NCBI GenBank assembly: GCA_024281315.1
Contig: JAJSAE010000031.1
Location: 1 to 36,348 of the forward strand
From: an archaeon
GTDB taxonomy: Archaea > Thermoplasmatota > Thermoplasmata > JAJSAE01
DNA length: 36,348 nucleotides
Direction of reading: 5' to 3'
Shown here piece after piece: positions 26,001-36,348 of this stretch; position 1 is the first letter of the stretch; each line of letters begins with the position of its first letter. The notes under the pieces are model-generated. The model was not told where the DNA came from, did no database searches, and saw only the letters and a program-made list of their open reading frames with translations. The translations under genes and the position numbers were made by a program.

Positions 26001-29000
26001 TAAGGTATACATCCATTCGAGTATAGACCTTTCCCTGAGTGCCTCGGGGGCAACCATAATCAAGATTCTTCTGGCACCATTTTATCCGGATGAGTATATT
26101 ACAGCGACAGGCATCCCCTCGAATTATTCCATGAACTTTCATATTCCAGATGGTGCGCATATTCGCAATGCAAGCGTGGAAATAACAGAGAATGTTGGCT
26201 CACTACCGGTTATTCATGGAGCGAGAAGGGTTAGCTCATCTTCTCTGAGTTTCGATGGCGTGGATGACTATGTGGAAATGCCTGACAGCCCAAGCATCGG
26301 CGATTTTTCCTCTCAAATCACCCTTGAGGCTTGGATTAAACCCAATAACTTTGGAGGGGATGGATTTTCATGCATCGTTACTAAGGGTCTTGCTTACTAT
26401 CTTAATCTAGATACTACGGGCCACTTGCAGTTCTACTGGTATGGTCTTTCAGACCCGGGTTACCATACATCACCAAATGTAATCTCTACCACAAAGTGGA
26501 CATATGTGGTTGCCACTTATGACGGTAGTCATGTCAGATTATATGAGGACGGGGTCGTAGTTAAAACGGCTAGTGTAACAGGAAGTGGGAGGACAAATAC
26601 CAACGATCTGGGGATCGGAAGATATCCCGGAAGCGATGCAAGGCATTTCAACGGCTCCATTGACGAGGTCCGGATTCTCAACCGTGCCCTGACGGCCAGC
26701 GAGATATCTCAGGACTACAACGCAAAAGGCCCCTATCCCGCGAGGTTAGGATATACGGCAGCATGGTATCAGTTTGTCGAAGACTCCGGCTCCTTGGCCT
26801 TGGACAGCAGTGGGAACGGAAACGATGGGACCATCAACGGAGCGGCATGGGCCCCAGGAATCGCACGGCTGCCACACGGGTTCGCCGCGCATTTTGACGG
26901 TGTGGATGATTATGTGGATTGCGGGAACGATACGAGTTTAAATGTTGACTACATAACCATGGAGGCATGGATTTATTTAGAAACTTATGACTTTTCCACA
27001 GATCATGAAATCATAGTGAACAAAGAAAGTAGCTATGAAATGGGTATCGAAAAAGGAACCGGAAAATTTCAGGCGGCAATTCGACCAAACTGGGTATGGT
27101 ATGGAGATTCTTTATATATACCTTTAAGGCAGTGGGTTTATGTTGCTGCAACATGGGATGGCTTTATTTTAACTCTATATAAAGAGACTCTTTATGGAGG
27201 AACACGGAAATCATTTAACCTACCCAATAGTGTTATATCAGACACCTCGTACAGTCTCAAAATCGGAGCAAGAGGGAGTAGCACACCTCCCAGTTCTTAC
27301 TTTAATGGTCTTATTGATGAAGTTCGTATCCTCAACCATGCTTTGAGTCCAACACAGATAATGCAGGATAAGGATGCACTCGGATACTATCCTATAAGGA
27401 AAGGAACAGTTGCATGGTATCACTTTGATTCACTCCCATTGAACCTAACCCTCTCCGTGGGAGGCAGTTCCGTCCCTGTATGGAGAAAATCCGGTTATCT
27501 CTTTTCGAACGCGGTCGTTCCTTATCTCGAGGATGCAATCAACTCAAACCTCAATTCCACAAGAGATTCATATATCACCATCAACTCGGAGAACAGAGCA
27601 GAAATAGCCTCTATGACCCTCCATCTTCAGTTTTCGCCTCTGACCACGAACCCGGCGATGGCTGATACGGACCTGGACGGCCTGCCGGATAATGAAGAAC
27701 TTCTGAGATACAAAACCAACCCTCTCTCAAATGATACGGATAACGACATGCTTAACGATTCTAGGGAGATATCTGGCTACGGCACAAATCCTGCTCTGCG
27801 GGATACCGATCATGATGGCCTGTGGGACGGTTTCCGCGACATAAACGGCAACGGAGTATTTGACCGGTTAACAGAAATCGGTGAGGATGTAAACTGCAAT
27901 TATGTAAAGGACTGGGACGAGACCGACCCGCTTGCCCCTGATACGGATTATGACGGACTCCTGGATGGCATCGAAAATATCCCCGGTCTTATATGGGTAG
28001 AAGCGGAAAATGTGAGCACTGACAGCGCCAATATCGTTTCGGATACTGCGGCAAACGGTGGCTATGCATCTACTGGGAATGTTGTTCATAACTTCAATGT
28101 GCCCGATGGAACATACACTCTATTCGTAAGGGCAAGGTACGAAGGAGATGCCGCAACAACGGTTCTGGCTGCTGCTCTGGACACCAGCGCTTCGACACTT
28201 ACGAAAAATATCGATATCTCCCATCCGCTGATCATCAGGTTTGACTACACATTTTCGTCGGCCCAAAATCTTCAGGTATTTTCTATCAGCCCCAACACTG
28301 TCGGCGGAAGATACGAAATATCACAGAATGGCGGCGTACTCTGCGTGAACGGCATTGATGTATTCAAGCTCTCGACAGATAAATGGTATCATTTTTCCGT
28401 AGTCTTCGAAAGGGATAGGGGCGGAGCGATTACCCAGAAAACTCTAGTGGATGGTGCTCTGGTGTTTGAGAGTAGGCTCGGGGCCCCGGGGATTTTCTCT
28501 TTGGTGATGGGGAACGGAGACGGACAGGCAGAGTGGTCGGATATCAAGGTGAGTTACAATCCATATATAAAATTAAACGGCGGCGTGGAAAGGATTCTCT
28601 ACGATACCTATACATGGCTATCATTCAATGGTCAGACCGGCAGTTCCGGCGTATTACCGATAACACTACAAAAGTCTCAGAACAGAACTCTCTATGTCGA
28701 TCGTCTCGCTCTTGTTGCCTTCCAGAGCATTCAAACCTATTCACACGATGTTGGCACGGTTCTAGATACATCCGCCGATGGAAACAGCGGGACGATTAAC
28801 GGAGCCCGGATTGCCGACAGGGATTCCTCTCTCGATTTTGATGGTACGGATGACTATCTGATGGTACCTGACAGCCCAAGCATCGGCGATTTTTCCTCTC
28901 AAATCACCCTTGAGGCTTGGATTAAACCCAACAGTTTCCCAGGCGGCGGAGGGGATGGATTCTCATGTATAGTTACAAAAGGTACGGCTTACTACCTCAA

Positions 29001-32000
29001 CTTGGATTCGACCGGCCACTTGCAGTTTTACTGGTACGATCTCTCGCCTGCAGGATATCACACATCACCAAATGTAATCTCTACCACAAAGTGGACACAT
29101 GTGGCTGCCACTTATGACGGCAGTTATGTCAGATTGTATGAGGACGGAGTCGTAGTTAAAACGGTTAGTGTAACAGAAAGTGGGAGGACAAATGCCAACG
29201 GTCTGGGGATAGGAAGATATCCCGGAGGCGATGCAAGGCATTTCAATGGTATGATAGATGAGGTCCGCATACTTGACCATGCCTTAACGACAGATGAGGT
29301 CCTTCAGGACTATAATGCAAGGGGGTACTACCCCGTGAGGGCAGGAACCGCGGCATGGTATCACTTCAGCGAAGGTTCGGGTTCACAGGCCAGAGACAGC
29401 AGCGGGAACGGAAACGACGGGACCATCAACGGAGCGGCATGGAGGACAGGAGTGGACGGCTCAAGTGGCACAAGAGTGAACTCTGCGTTGAGTTTCGATG
29501 GTGTGGATGATTATGCAGTAGTAGATACCCCCTCTCAAAATTTAGCTCAGAACTTAACGCTGGAACTTTGGATAAAGCCGATGAATGTAGGAACAAACAG
29601 GATAAATCCTCTTGATAAAGATTACGGAGGAGAGTTTGCTCTTACAATCGAAAAAAATGGCCAGTTAAGTTACTTCCACGGACAATCTAAGACTTCGGGA
29701 GACTATGCGGCATTTCAGGCATTACCACCCGGCAAAATTGTTAATGGTGTGTGGCAACACATTGTGATTACGAGGGACAACATAAACAAAGTTCTAAAAA
29801 GTTATTACAATGGAAAGTATGTGGCTCAAAAAACCTACGCCATAGACCCTTCACAAAAAACCTCAAACATATTCATAGGTGATGGATATGTATCTCCCAT
29901 AGGAGGCAGTATCGACGAGGTCCGTATCCTCAACCGCGCCCTGACCTCTGCGGAAATCTCTCAAGACTACAGTACCCATGATTACTATCCGGAGCGGAGC
30001 GGAACAGTTGCATGGTATCACTTCAGTAAAGGCTCCGGTGCCCAGATATCCGACAGCAGTGGGAACGGAAACGACGGGACAATCAACGGGGCAGCATGGG
30101 CCCCCGGAATCGCACGACTGCCGCACGGGTTCTCGGCACATTTTGACGGCGTGAATGACTATGTGGATTGCGGGAATGATGCGAGTTTGAATTTAGTCAA
30201 TGATTTCACGTGGGAAGCATGGATTTACCCTACAGGTACAGGAAGCCACCCTACCAGTGGGGGAATTATAATTAATAAAGAGAGTGTTTATGAGTGCGCA
30301 AGATTCGCTGACGGGAGTATTCGATGGGCATTCTATAATACTAACCCGGGATGGGCTTCGCACAACACAGGGGGGACCGCTCCCTTAAATCAATGGACCC
30401 ATATCGCCATAACCTATTCTCCAACCGGAGTAATTAAAACCTACACAAACGGAAATCTTATAGACACATACAACGGGGGCGGTGATGTCGCCACGAATGT
30501 AAATAATTTATGGATCGGAGGGAGAAGTGCAGTTAATCAATATTTCAACGGCCTCATCGACGAGGTTCGCATCCTCGACCGCACCCTAAGTGCAGGTGAA
30601 ATCTCTCAGGATTACAATGCAAAGGGATACTACCCGGCAAGAACCGGAACGGTGGCATGGTACCACTTCGAGGATAATCTTTTGAGCTTCACATCCGTGG
30701 GAAACAGGACCATGGACCTCAGGATTCCGATAAGAACGCAGGACGGCATTCCTCTGTATGTAACCAGAGCCTTCCTCGACATAACACCGGGCGAACTCTA
30801 CGAAAGTTATCCGGCCAATGCGTCAATGAATGTGGGGATTAACGAGAATGTGGGTATCTCCATCAATGAGACAGCATTGAGTAGCAACGGGCTTTACAAG
30901 CCGGACGGTAATTCGACTCTTCCAGATTGGGCCTATCCCCTGAACTTCGATATGAACACAGGAACGCAAAGGACAAACGATCTGGCCGGAGCGATTAACA
31001 CCTACCTCTTCAATCACCGTTATGACATCTCAGCGGATGATGGCTATATTACCGTTCCGCTTGTGTTCCATTCCGATGCTGTAGGGCAACTTGTAATTTC
31101 CAACTTAAGCATTGAGTTCTCTCCCGTATTTATGGATCCACTATCAAACGACACTGACGGTGACGGCCTATCAGACGGGCAAGAGAGGAATGTATTTATG
31201 ACCTCTCCGATAATCATCGATTCCGATAACGACGGAATAGCAGATTCCATTGAGCCCATCTCGGCCCTCGACATAAATCCGGCGGACAGCGACACGGAGA
31301 ACGACCAGTTAGTGGACGGAACCGAGGTAAGAGTGATATTCAGAACGAATGCAACGGATAAAGACGGAGATGGTTTTGCATACGATGAGGCGGGGACATG
31401 GATTGCAGTGTCGGACCTTGCAAAGCTCGATGCTTCGAAATTCAAAGACGGAAGTTATCCGAATGGCGCATGGGTGCCTGTGAACGGGATATATGAGCTT
31501 AACGGCTATAGTTTAGCTGTCTCTTTAAGTCCAAGTGTAGATGTTGAACAGACCGAAACAGGTGGAACAGATTACAGCACTTCCGGTAAACTTTTGCAGG
31601 AATTCATTCCTCACAAGAACAGACTTTCATATATAGACCTCTGGCTTGGCGATGGAGGTCTTGATCTCTCTGCTGATTTGGATATAAGAGTTATGCACGG
31701 ATATTATGGTTCTGGAGATTTGTTCACCCCGTTTCACATAGAAAAAATCATTGTTACCTCAGTTTCATCTTCAACACCTGGCCCATCTCCGTTGCCCTAT
31801 GATTCATATTATAGGGCATATTTTGATGAGGCTCCGGTGATTCCAGGAATGTTTAAGGAACTCTTTAACAATCCTGGGTCTTATACATGCCTTGCTCCGG
31901 GTGACTTTACAGGTGATGGGAAGATGGATATTGCTGCTGGCACAAACGGCCAGAACTACTTATTCGTAAACAAAGGTGACGGCACATTTAATAAATTAAC

Positions 32001-35000
32001 CATGTTTGGGGCTGGAAATACACGAGCAATGGCAGCCGCCGATTACGATGGGGATGGGGATATTGATCTTGCAGTGGCAAATGATGGGACTAACTACATA
32101 TATGAAGCAAGAATCCCCCATTTTGCAATGTTTGATGAGCTGGCGCTCCCCGGAAGCGATGACACTCTCTCCATTAGCTGGACAGATTATGATGGGGCTG
32201 GTTATAAAGATCTTATTGTTGGAAATAATGGACAGAACGAAATTGTCACAATCCACGATACCACCTATGCTGAAGATTTTCCCGGAAGCGTTCTCCCTGC
32301 TGGATGGGTGGAAGACACTGGTCTCTCTTCCAGTGATTGGTGTGATGCCTCTGTTACTGTTTACGACGGCAATCTAAGTCTTTATGCTCAGGCTGCAGAG
32401 CCTACCACAGGGGGAGGGGCTCAAGGACTACCTGGTTCCGGGAACGAATTGAGAGATACATGGACCAAATACACTGCATATGCTGCAGCCTTTTCTCCAG
32501 CCATAAATCTCGCAGGAAGAAGCGGAATCTCTCTTGAGCTTTCTTATCATGTAACCTATGCGAACGCAGGCAATTTCAGTGTTTACTACAGAGATCCTTA
32601 TTACAACTGGGTTCAGGTTGCTGACTTCCCCATTGGAACTTCTATGTCTGGCAATCTTCTCCTAAAGCTACCTGAGAATGCATCTCATGATAATTTTGTA
32701 TTTGAACTCAAGGCCAATGTTTCTACGATATCCGGGACTGTGGAATGTAATATCTCTATAGACAAAATAGCAGTCATTAGCGATTTTCTTCCTATAAACC
32801 AGTTCGGTGTCGGGATTACAAACTCCATTGTGGGAGATGATTATGACAATGATGGTCTTGTGGATGTAGCCGTTGGGAATAACGGCCAGAACTATTTATA
32901 CATAAATAACGCTGACGGTACATTTAGCGAAACCCCCTTGTTCGGGGCAGACAATACCCAATCTTTGGCAGTTATGGATTACAACAATGACGGCCATGTG
33001 GATGTGGCTGTTGGTAATAACGGTCAGAACTATCTTTATGTAAATAATGGAGATGGAACATTTACAGAGATCCCTATGTTTGGTGCGGAGGATACACGGT
33101 CTATCGCCTCTGCCGACTACAACAACGACGGTCTTGTAGATGTGGCTGTTGGCAATAACGGTCAAAACTATTTATACATAAACAATGGTGATGGTACTTT
33201 TACAGAAAAAGCCGAATTTGGCAGTAGGAATACAAGGGTCCTTAAATGGGGAAACTATAACAACGATGGGAGAATGGATGTGTTTGCCGCCGAGGATACT
33301 GGAATAAGATTGTATCAACACAACAGTTACTGGATTTCCTGCGCAAATAAGAATGGTAATATCAAATGGTTGGGTTCACAGAATCGTTCCGCATATCCCT
33401 CCGGCATTGCAATAGAAAGGGTGGGATTCACTAAAACTATTCTGAATACAGATTTTACATTCAAAACATACTATGCAATGGAAGATACAGAGAATATAGC
33501 ATTCCACACATCAGAAGGCAATTCCCTCTATTATGTAAACAATGGCCAGAACGGCGGCCTAATGGTCAGAGAAAACAATCACTACTTCTACTTCACCCCA
33601 TCCGCTATTGGCGAACTCTCCCGCTATCCCCTGATTGATTATGCTCTTGATAGTAAGGAGGTCTATCGCAACACCGCCTCCACGGCCGACCAGGACATGG
33701 ACGGCCTCATCGACGGCTTTGAATCCATCTACGGCTGCAGTGATACCGATTTCGACACGGACGACGACGGCCTCGGCGACGGCTATGAGGTTTACATATC
33801 ACATACGAGCCCTATTAACAAAGATACCGACGGTGACGGAATATGGGACGGCGCTGAACTTGGTTTCGGGCAGAGAAGTTTTGTGCGTGCGTTCTGGAAC
33901 TCGGAGACTCTCACATTCATCAAGGCCACGGAAGGAAGCCCCGAATACGATCATGACCCGACGACGACCACCGACCCGCTCGATAGAGACACGGATGACG
34001 ACGGCTTAGGGGATAATGAGGAAGATATAAACCTGAACGGAAGGCAGGACGCAGGTGAAGCGGACCCGCTGAATGCGGACACAGACAGCGACGGCCTCTT
34101 TGACGGAACGGAACTCTCCGTCACGGTCCCCATTGCGCCGGAGAACATTAAGTTAGGAGACTGGTTCTATTACATCAAGGGAACGGCTCTCGGCGCAGGG
34201 CACTTCATTGCCGATGCGGACCCGAGCACGAATACTGAGCCACTGAATCCGGATTCTGACAATGACGGTTTGCTTGACGGCGTGGAGGATGCTAACAGGA
34301 ACGGCAGATGCGATTCGGGAGAGACGAACGCAACTAAGTCGGATACAGATGAGGATGGTCTGTGGGACGAGTATACCATCAACGGCCACATCGGCGAACT
34401 GAGCATCGGAACCGACCCGCTGAATGTTGATACAGATGGGGACGGCCTGTGGGATGGGTATACCATCAACGGCCACACCGGCGAACTGAGCATCGGCACC
34501 GAGCCGCTGAATGTCGATACTGACGGGGATGGCCTGTGGGACGGCTATAATATCACGGATTCCTCCGGTGCCGTGATACACATCGGCGAACTCAGCATCG
34601 GAACCGACCCACTCGACATAGATTCCGACCATGACGGCCTATCCGACAGTTATGAGGTGTCTAACTTCGGCTTTGATGACATAGACAGCGACGGGTTAAT
34701 ACCTGCTCTCGATGATGATTCCGATGGCGACGGGCTTATCGACGGAGACGAAGTCCTCATACTCGGCACCGCCCCGCTCAACCCGGACACGGACGATGAC
34801 GGCCTATCCGACTCCTTCGAACTCACCGGCTGGACCGTTACGCTCCACAGCGGCTCCGACAACACCGTCCTCTCAAGTTTCACGGCCCATTCCAATCCAT
34901 TGATAAAGGACACTGACGGCGACGGCTGGAACGATTACGAGGAATGGTATTACAGCGCATCGGGAGCAGTGAAGTGGCAGAACTATACAACCGACCCCTC

Positions 35001-36348
35001 ATCAAGCGACACGGACGGCGACGGTATCCCGGACACGGCCGACCCCAACCCCGTAAACGGCGATTCCGACGGCGACGGCCTCGGTGACGGACTGGAGGAC
35101 ATAAATCTTAACGGTGTTTGGGATTCGGGAGAGACCAACGCAACGAACCCGGACACGGACGGGGATGGTCTCTACGACGGTTACAACATCAACGGTCATA
35201 CCGGGGAATTAAGTATCGGCACTGACCCGCTGAGTGTTGATACGGACCATGACGGTCTGTGGGACGGATATAACATAATGGATGAAAGCGGTAATTTACT
35301 TCACATCGGAGAACTGAGCATAGGAACGGACCCGCTGGACATTGACACCGACAAAGACGGAATAGACGACGGAACGGAGGGAACGGCCGACACTGACAAT
35401 GACGGAACAATCAACGCGCTGGATACCGATTCGGACAGTGACGGCCTTATCGACGGCTGGAACGACGCGAACGGGAACGGCATCTATGATGACGGCGAGG
35501 AGTGGGGAGAGTACAACTACGGCACCGAACCCCTCGATGACGATTCCGACGGAGATAACATAAACGACGGAATAGAAATCTTCGTTCTCGGCACCGACCC
35601 GCTGGACAGCGACACCGACCGCGACGGAATAGACGACGGTATCGAGGCAAAGGTCATCTTCCGCACCAACGCAGCGGCCGACGAGAACGGCAGCTTTATT
35701 TACGATAAAGGCAATGTATGGGTCGCGGTGGCCGACAGGGCACAGACGGACACCGCATGGACGCTTTCGGCCCATTCATACACTGGCAACCACACATACG
35801 GAATAAACGAAAGCGTTCCGGCCAACGAGATAGGAAGGACTCCGGAGGGATATGTGATATCCATGAGTGCGGGTACAGTATCGATCATAAGGAACACGAC
35901 TCTTAACTACACCACGGGAGAGTGGCAGATAACGCAGTACAACTTTGCCGGTCAGGCCGTGAACCCCGTTACGGATACATCTCCGGTTCAGGATTTCGCT
36001 CTCAACAATCAGGAGTTATACGGCGGCCTATCCCCGACAAACAACGACACAGACGGGGATGGCCTCTACGACGGCTACGACATTTCCGCAGATTACGCCC
36101 TCGACGGAAAAGACCATAAAGGAGAACTCACCGCAGGAACAGAACAGTTAAACCCGGACACCGACGGCGACAGCATAACGGACGGTCAGGAAATTAACGG
36201 CTATGAACTCACATGGATGGAACCGAAGGATGACGGCCCAGTCCAGCACGGGCCGGAAACATACACCTCCGACCCGCTGGACCCGCACAACGCAGACGCC
36301 AGCGGAAAGTGGAGAGACTTAGACGGTGATGGAATCTCCGACTACAAC
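17077..36348 (+). CDS. Giant secreted calcium-binding multidomain surface protein, 3' end outside window
   Basis: One frame of 6,424 codons runs from TTG 17077 to the right edge without a stop. I read it in frame over most of its length and met none. A signal peptide (basic KK at 26-27, hydrophobic 28-42, likely cleavage near Ala48-Ala49) opens it. Domains in order: beta-sandwich; Asp-box/sialidase-like propeller (about 280-668); CARDB-like (about 670-790); PKD-like (about 890-965); a second short propeller-like part; long arrays of DTDGDG repeats of thrombospondin type 3 type (about 1110-2930, with interspersed beta domains); five LamG domains with a CBM6-like part between the second and third (about 3058-4513); a seven-repeat FG-GAP/VCBS propeller (about 4941-5408); and more calcium repeats to the edge. 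It probably forms a very long calcium-stiffened adhesin or S-layer-associated fibre. Anchor and C-terminus are not seen. Asn-x-Ser/Thr sequons are frequent. Confidence 0.92.
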   Translation, partial: MPLEPHNNHEKEKTRMEFRQRYVGVKKSIIFFAVASVMLMLLTNFSGAALNENSITINVGELPSELYSWDNSLSQTVSLTFTNITESRPVLVDFEFMGNYIKDDFEFFDFNGLYEGENYFILPLDVSDNNVSHSFYAVQDLDMRVLSIETGEPYYVTDNCTIQGVTYSGWFNGSGISNYGGDYYPFETMFTINSEDKEHSFNLSAEGEMAYSIVVDGEIVKYDVINDLSSPYEPVFPTRIPAGNTSIILRSLTPTRFNVTLSDNTSSISEETFNGLSDWLELRNIRLTDSPSNSRQPSVLVDDNDVVHVVWTDDRSGVSGIYYMQGSPENGEINWSSPVQISPDGYNSSMPSIAYSNTTGSLHVLFSRCDGNMSYLGHRRSLDRGYNWSETRWLYDTHDIPVTTDPYIDPIISPVMAIDDNGKLHVAFSYGTYDLRLYTGNIIQIYPYPPVRNGGVAYMNSTDDGLTWSSVRRISDELGWTTQPVSIADGILYLAYPALSDDGQDIVIAVNVSEDGGTTWSPLDVKHNSGSDCIYPDLFVGPKPDERASLVWSANASGHYEIMRQYDIADGDEVEQLLVSHPDAESIQPKISVDLKDNMHMIWEEVSDTGHSVHYKRFDAAGTSLTYKTTISDSLANSTEPKISVDRNGIAHFVWVDYRNGVPEIYYANTGTPDPEVENISLSTSDGTITSGDEVQITATLTNSGDSASEDVSADVYVFSEPELIESIPLGTLSAGEKVEINTTWRAVPGNHTILIALDRDHNLSNGVIFSSEKHIFVDSLPNPVIDASQNFKVTAMSTGSARYTGSIDILEGGAAIASIPIDKTGCMSSWNFSDFDRHVGRNYSAEISLSAESSGIAAITMGFSTGTGYEEITERRCVSEGDILSYKLDLSDILSRLSEFNGSFTFDSSLSSDPDNDIRTTLWDFEGDISLSPQETHSFARGYHNISLTVTDYHGAISEAYFEFDVQASSCGQFENNGYWYEQITSYAFGLRGEAHATLVNESGTFYVNNILDSTKWDSQSELSSSPFTYPSLSVDRRNGMLYVSWLNLKTCHTYDVMAKSTADYESWSNPINLGELYRKMPSQTTTEITETGIMVYVYYMHGVSTYEADMDYDSDGIYDPQDPAPDEFDTASYVDFSGNVANRTESGDVAVSVDYPSDGPIPTIESILPSTGLNASTGEYYEISVQNYSGEFRAFIKIKYNESQLSYPEEYLKLYYFDGSSWRICKNLVSGDDTGVNSEENIVWAVVSHFTVFTAADSTSVDTDSDGIPDYYETEYGLDSNAADSTNDADSDGLTNLQEYYLGTDPTNSDTDSDGLSDSYEVYNSFFFKQLDIGEKFYSSLNSWNTELTNFPAGNYHLTFSAYAYLNASYIECMDDPVKLSYLVGDATNATISDISLTYTGEVPDIGDTFERVNFTFSGNMVLDDSNGLYLSLVPENGTFSEPSRFYIFLDELRIDKQSLDPTNKDTDGDMIIDGVEVSVGTTPASPDADNDNIWDGAEITYWTTTGNMRVQDAYLKCTEADYDSDNLTDGMEIMLNTLPTLADPDGDGLSDFDEAGQYVPIMHLPPASSVDFTLQEKGEYAIKLTLREQLTYTVSSGDYSTYASVLMARNPTNEVARLEANSLFKSSFDMIVSADGTALNTTNITDCRVSSVDVATSSPTVSSTTSTSWTSTGARFLSAYVTLDPGSYQIALNNNGLDLSFEDITVSKRWLDPFNPDVDNDGLHDGAETALGSDPWSTDSDMDGIMDGAEVGFDQRLDNGDTNPAKADTDGDGLWDGDTVTVDGVTHYGEQAYGTSSTTADTDGDGLYDGWEDNNGNGVYDGTEVKGEVGDSNGNGGWGTSPTNEDSDSDTMPDGWEVSYGLDPTESSDASLDSDNDSLTNAQEYTVGTTPLDPDTDEDGVPDGDEITGTWFRTNVEKGAISSVSYGNDSDWIQISRNQNSSEYAYGQIINLANPTYSEILNGTKNIPLINYEDGGSLLLHWQGIGSEETLISQPQEQNTSSVSGVTFAQSFRSGASISALSNISLRLKNNMTEENASVYAEVHGDRLGLPSDTVLSYGNISIGNASDVAVPLSGCILEPDTTYWLVISFSGLNTTDSLYLNTTDGSSYTDGKLVEKQSFTTQWQDTDSDIYFEIKGFTSIDYPNLFLWKGSSGIHIVFNKTANITSISGPGSGYHEQELYFGTDPFSNDTDSDGLLDGNEIMLGLNPNSDDTDNDGLKDAEEIDYALDSDDDGFINANDSDSDNDGIIDGLEILWYKDTDNDGLANMIDMDSDGDGLIDGINGAGMGEDQNCNGRVEAGETSPIDADSDNDGVTDWDEQTLAPFGSDSDGDGIINALDRDSDNDGVVDGNEARVVFRTNAKYDSNGIATFNESTWVLIILYYSEGRYIWGQSNSSHIILTAFIDFYCEWDRSTSLNWSLHPSLLGTTIHNEKFYYLNGEYYLIENDANSTTHHFIRTSKPDNVPSSNRPIVGFAKNMEETLFFPNTDGDSALNVIDNDSDNDGLLDGNEDINDNGIIDKNEMSPYLRDTDSDGLSDLWEVENGTDPLDMDTDDDGIWDGWEVRNGLDPLDFDTDHDGLSDGLELGMTSAAVREWGTDMTVFFGDTDPSTTTDPLNPDSDGDGLYDGYQTLSVGAYGWLGLKNDIRIGEDINCNGRVDSNETDPNIADTDNDGIDDFRDFLLLNALNKTGDFDGDGLNDSEELLVYNSDPTLTDTDGDGTDDYQEVLMGTDPADLDTDDDGLLDGTATLYSISDPSSPSLSSPSIDLHDYFRESQIGTSQNLTDTDGDGLTDGQEVGLDSSLIITDAMALTLYSYESFSTFGIIIKGTNVSMFKEDADPATHTNPLKNDTDGDGLADGWIDKNNDHSLQPWEGEDLNCNGKTDTANDVFVETSPLLPDTDGDGLKDSVEVREDTYWFDCNSDSFNRPLVGYAENNYTLAALVSSDIHTTLEIMSPFAASFSVKPGTQWIIIGKVYIHSSIDLSLSASGATIIKILLAPFYPDEYITATGIPSNYSMNFHIPDGAHIRNASVEITENVGSLPVIHGARRVSSSSLSFDGVDDYVEMPDSPSIGDFSSQITLEAWIKPNNFGGDGFSCIVTKGLAYYLNLDTTGHLQFYWYGLSDPGYHTSPNVISTTKWTYVVATYDGSHVRLYEDGVVVKTASVTGSGRTNTNDLGIGRYPGSDARHFNGSIDEVRILNRALTASEISQDYNAKGPYPARLGYTAAWYQFVEDSGSLALDSSGNGNDGTINGAAWAPGIARLPHGFAAHFDGVDDYVDCGNDTSLNVDYITMEAWIYLETYDFSTDHEIIVNKESSYEMGIEKGTGKFQAAIRPNWVWYGDSLYIPLRQWVYVAATWDGFILTLYKETLYGGTRKSFNLPNSVISDTSYSLKIGARGSSTPPSSYFNGLIDEVRILNHALSPTQIMQDKDALGYYPIRKGTVAWYHFDSLPLNLTLSVGGSSVPVWRKSGYLFSNAVVPYLEDAINSNLNSTRDSYITINSENRAEIASMTLHLQFSPLTTNPAMADTDLDGLPDNEELLRYKTNPLSNDTDNDMLNDSREISGYGTNPALRDTDHDGLWDGFRDINGNGVFDRLTEIGEDVNCNYVKDWDETDPLAPDTDYDGLLDGIENIPGLIWVEAENVSTDSANIVSDTAANGGYASTGNVVHNFNVPDGTYTLFVRARYEGDAATTVLAAALDTSASTLTKNIDISHPLIIRFDYTFSSAQNLQVFSISPNTVGGRYEISQNGGVLCVNGIDVFKLSTDKWYHFSVVFERDRGGAITQKTLVDGALVFESRLGAPGIFSLVMGNGDGQAEWSDIKVSYNPYIKLNGGVERILYDTYTWLSFNGQTGSSGVLPITLQKSQNRTLYVDRLALVAFQSIQTYSHDVGTVLDTSADGNSGTINGARIADRDSSLDFDGTDDYLMVPDSPSIGDFSSQITLEAWIKPNSFPGGGGDGFSCIVTKGTAYYLNLDSTGHLQFYWYDLSPAGYHTSPNVISTTKWTHVAATYDGSYVRLYEDGVVVKTVSVTESGRTNANGLGIGRYPGGDARHFNGMIDEVRILDHALTTDEVLQDYNARGYYPVRAGTAAWYHFSEGSGSQARDSSGNGNDGTINGAAWRTGVDGSSGTRVNSALSFDGVDDYAVVDTPSQNLAQNLTLELWIKPMNVGTNRINPLDKDYGGEFALTIEKNGQLSYFHGQSKTSGDYAAFQALPPGKIVNGVWQHIVITRDNINKVLKSYYNGKYVAQKTYAIDPSQKTSNIFIGDGYVSPIGGSIDEVRILNRALTSAEISQDYSTHDYYPERSGTVAWYHFSKGSGAQISDSSGNGNDGTINGAAWAPGIARLPHGFSAHFDGVNDYVDCGNDASLNLVNDFTWEAWIYPTGTGSHPTSGGIIINKESVYECARFADGSIRWAFYNTNPGWASHNTGGTAPLNQWTHIAITYSPTGVIKTYTNGNLIDTYNGGGDVATNVNNLWIGGRSAVNQYFNGLIDEVRILDRTLSAGEISQDYNAKGYYPARTGTVAWYHFEDNLLSFTSVGNRTMDLRIPIRTQDGIPLYVTRAFLDITPGELYESYPANASMNVGINENVGISINETALSSNGLYKPDGNSTLPDWAYPLNFDMNTGTQRTNDLAGAINTYLFNHRYDISADDGYITVPLVFHSDAVGQLVISNLSIEFSPVFMDPLSNDTDGDGLSDGQERNVFMTSPIIIDSDNDGIADSIEPISALDINPADSDTENDQLVDGTEVRVIFRTNATDKDGDGFAYDEAGTWIAVSDLAKLDASKFKDGSYPNGAWVPVNGIYELNGYSLAVSLSPSVDVEQTETGGTDYSTSGKLLQEFIPHKNRLSYIDLWLGDGGLDLSADLDIRVMHGYYGSGDLFTPFHIEKIIVTSVSSSTPGPSPLPYDSYYRAYFDEAPVIPGMFKELFNNPGSYTCLAPGDFTGDGKMDIAAGTNGQNYLFVNKGDGTFNKLTMFGAGNTRAMAAADYDGDGDIDLAVANDGTNYIYEARIPHFAMFDELALPGSDDTLSISWTDYDGAGYKDLIVGNNGQNEIVTIHDTTYAEDFPGSVLPAGWVEDTGLSSSDWCDASVTVYDGNLSLYAQAAEPTTGGGAQGLPGSGNELRDTWTKYTAYAAAFSPAINLAGRSGISLELSYHVTYANAGNFSVYYRDPYYNWVQVADFPIGTSMSGNLLLKLPENASHDNFVFELKANVSTISGTVECNISIDKIAVISDFLPINQFGVGITNSIVGDDYDNDGLVDVAVGNNGQNYLYINNADGTFSETPLFGADNTQSLAVMDYNNDGHVDVAVGNNGQNYLYVNNGDGTFTEIPMFGAEDTRSIASADYNNDGLVDVAVGNNGQNYLYINNGDGTFTEKAEFGSRNTRVLKWGNYNNDGRMDVFAAEDTGIRLYQHNSYWISCANKNGNIKWLGSQNRSAYPSGIAIERVGFTKTILNTDFTFKTYYAMEDTENIAFHTSEGNSLYYVNNGQNGGLMVRENNHYFYFTPSAIGELSRYPLIDYALDSKEVYRNTASTADQDMDGLIDGFESIYGCSDTDFDTDDDGLGDGYEVYISHTSPINKDTDGDGIWDGAELGFGQRSFVRAFWNSETLTFIKATEGSPEYDHDPTTTTDPLDRDTDDDGLGDNEEDINLNGRQDAGEADPLNADTDSDGLFDGTELSVTVPIAPENIKLGDWFYYIKGTALGAGHFIADADPSTNTEPLNPDSDNDGLLDGVEDANRNGRCDSGETNATKSDTDEDGLWDEYTINGHIGELSIGTDPLNVDTDGDGLWDGYTINGHTGELSIGTEPLNVDTDGDGLWDGYNITDSSGAVIHIGELSIGTDPLDIDSDHDGLSDSYEVSNFGFDDIDSDGLIPALDDDSDGDGLIDGDEVLILGTAPLNPDTDDDGLSDSFELTGWTVTLHSGSDNTVLSSFTAHSNPLIKDTDGDGWNDYEEWYYSASGAVKWQNYTTDPSSSDTDGDGIPDTADPNPVNGDSDGDGLGDGLEDINLNGVWDSGETNATNPDTDGDGLYDGYNINGHTGELSIGTDPLSVDTDHDGLWDGYNIMDESGNLLHIGELSIGTDPLDIDTDKDGIDDGTEGTADTDNDGTINALDTDSDSDGLIDGWNDANGNGIYDDGEEWGEYNYGTEPLDDDSDGDNINDGIEIFVLGTDPLDSDTDRDGIDDGIEAKVIFRTNAAADENGSFIYDKGNVWVAVADRAQTDTAWTLSAHSYTGNHTYGINESVPANEIGRTPEGYVISMSAGTVSIIRNTTLNYTTGEWQITQYNFAGQAVNPVTDTSPVQDFALNNQELYGGLSPTNNDTDGDGLYDGYDISADYALDGKDHKGELTAGTEQLNPDTDGDSITDGQEINGYELTWMEPKDDGPVQHGPETYTSDPLDPHNADASGKWRDLDGDGISDYN
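20860..25860 (+). repeat. First block of thrombospondin type 3-like calcium repeats
   Basis: Within the giant frame, the motif DTDSDGLxDxxE or DxDNDGIxDGxE recurs many times, often as tandem pairs of 12-25 residues (dense at 23640-24150, 24560-24970 and 25060-25320). Asp side chains at alternating positions bind Ca in this family. Beta-rich inserts of 60-200 residues interrupt the block, for example at 21030-21440, 21780-22210 and 22820-23600. Confidence 0.8.
26248..30615 (+). repeat. Five LamG-type domains, some recently duplicated
   Basis: Domains lie at about 26248-26718, 26890-27369, 28834-29313, 29491-29970 and 30139-30615. Each starts FDGVDDYV-like and ends [17 protein letters not shown] followed by QDY, the LamG_3/concanavalin-like pattern. 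Copies 1 and 3 share a 65-nt identical stretch beginning at 26281 and 28869. Copies 2 and 5 share the preceding linker ([16 protein letters not shown], then [11 protein letters not shown]). These folds typically bind glycans or other ligands. Confidence 0.85.
31897..33300 (+). repeat. Seven FG-GAP/VCBS repeats, an integrin-like propeller
   Basis: Seven repeats of the form [18 protein letters not shown] are seen: three before 32265 ([42 protein letters not shown]) and four after 32800 ([56 protein letters not shown]). The DxDxDG loops bind calcium in this family. A beta-rich, MAM/jelly-roll-like domain of about 175 residues (about 32266-32787) sits between the third and fourth. Confidence 0.8.
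33661..36348 (+). repeat. Second block of calcium repeats with a recurring 26-33-residue unit
   Basis: Dense DTDGDGL motifs continue to the right edge. A longer unit, [14 protein letters not shown] followed by [13 protein letters not shown], occurs at about 34378-34460, 34462-34540 and in modified form at 34560-34640, and again at about 35187-35270 and 35290-35360. Nucleotide spelling is also nearly the same between units, which indicates recent tandem duplication. Confidence 0.8.

Noticed and set aside
17249-36119. Many open frames on both strands, several rich in Ser-Pro-Ser-Leu or in Arg
   Set aside because: They are shadows of the giant frame; the antisense of DTDGDG repeats gives long stop-free Ser/Pro-rich stretches. 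None has a ribosome binding site or promoter of its own that I can see.

Overview
The window is archaeal DNA, most likely from a euryarchaeote and perhaps a Thermoplasmatota-type lineage. The domain is well supported: many genes have TATA-box promoters (TTTAAATA type) about 26 nt from the inferred transcription start, some genes appear leaderless, several starts are preceded by GGAGGTG-type ribosome binding sites, and KaiC/GvpD-type RecA-fold proteins sit beside a CheC/CheD chemotaxis set. The lineage is inference only. Nothing here is a universal marker except one tRNA.

Layout. (1) Positions 1-2.3 kb, plus strand: the 3' end of a zinc-ribbon protein gene, then three paralogous small winged-helix regulators with a possible 36-codon ORF between the first two and strong terminators. 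(2) Positions 2.3-4.6 kb, minus strand: a two-domain KaiC/GvpD-type ATPase and a YdjM/DUF457-like membrane protein. (3) Positions 4.6-10.1 kb, minus strand: a compact chemosensory operon in the order MCP, cheW, cheY, cheA, cheC, cheD, with a likely 18-codon leader ORF before the MCP gene. A KaiC-like protein that has lost its P-loop lysine diverges from it, and a second cheY follows at 11.1-11.6 kb. (4) Positions 11.6-17.0 kb: an accessory island lying between two direct copies of a short IS-derived element. It holds a candidate minus-strand small RNA, an array of 85-bp repeats, tRNA-Leu(UAA), a tyrosine integrase, two related ribbon-helix-helix/coiled-coil regulators (one interrupted by an in-frame stop), an unknown small protein and a DUF234-type ATPase-nuclease. 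(5) From 17.08 kb to the right edge: one uninterrupted reading frame of at least 6,424 codons that runs out of the window.

The giant product starts at TTG 17077 with a good ribosome binding site and a signal peptide. It then carries Asp-box-type beta-propeller segments, CARDB-like and PKD-like domains, very many thrombospondin type 3-like calcium-binding repeats (DTDGDG type), a CBM6-like segment, five LamG domains, and a seven-repeat integrin-like (FG-GAP/VCBS) propeller with another domain inserted in it. It is almost certainly a secreted or surface-anchored, calcium-stiffened adhesin or S-layer-like protein; its C-terminal anchor is outside the window.

Taken together the window suggests a cell that senses its surroundings with a minimal receptor array and has a very large surface protein. 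No archaellum genes, cheB, cheR or cheF are seen here, so what the chemosensory cluster controls cannot be told from this window.
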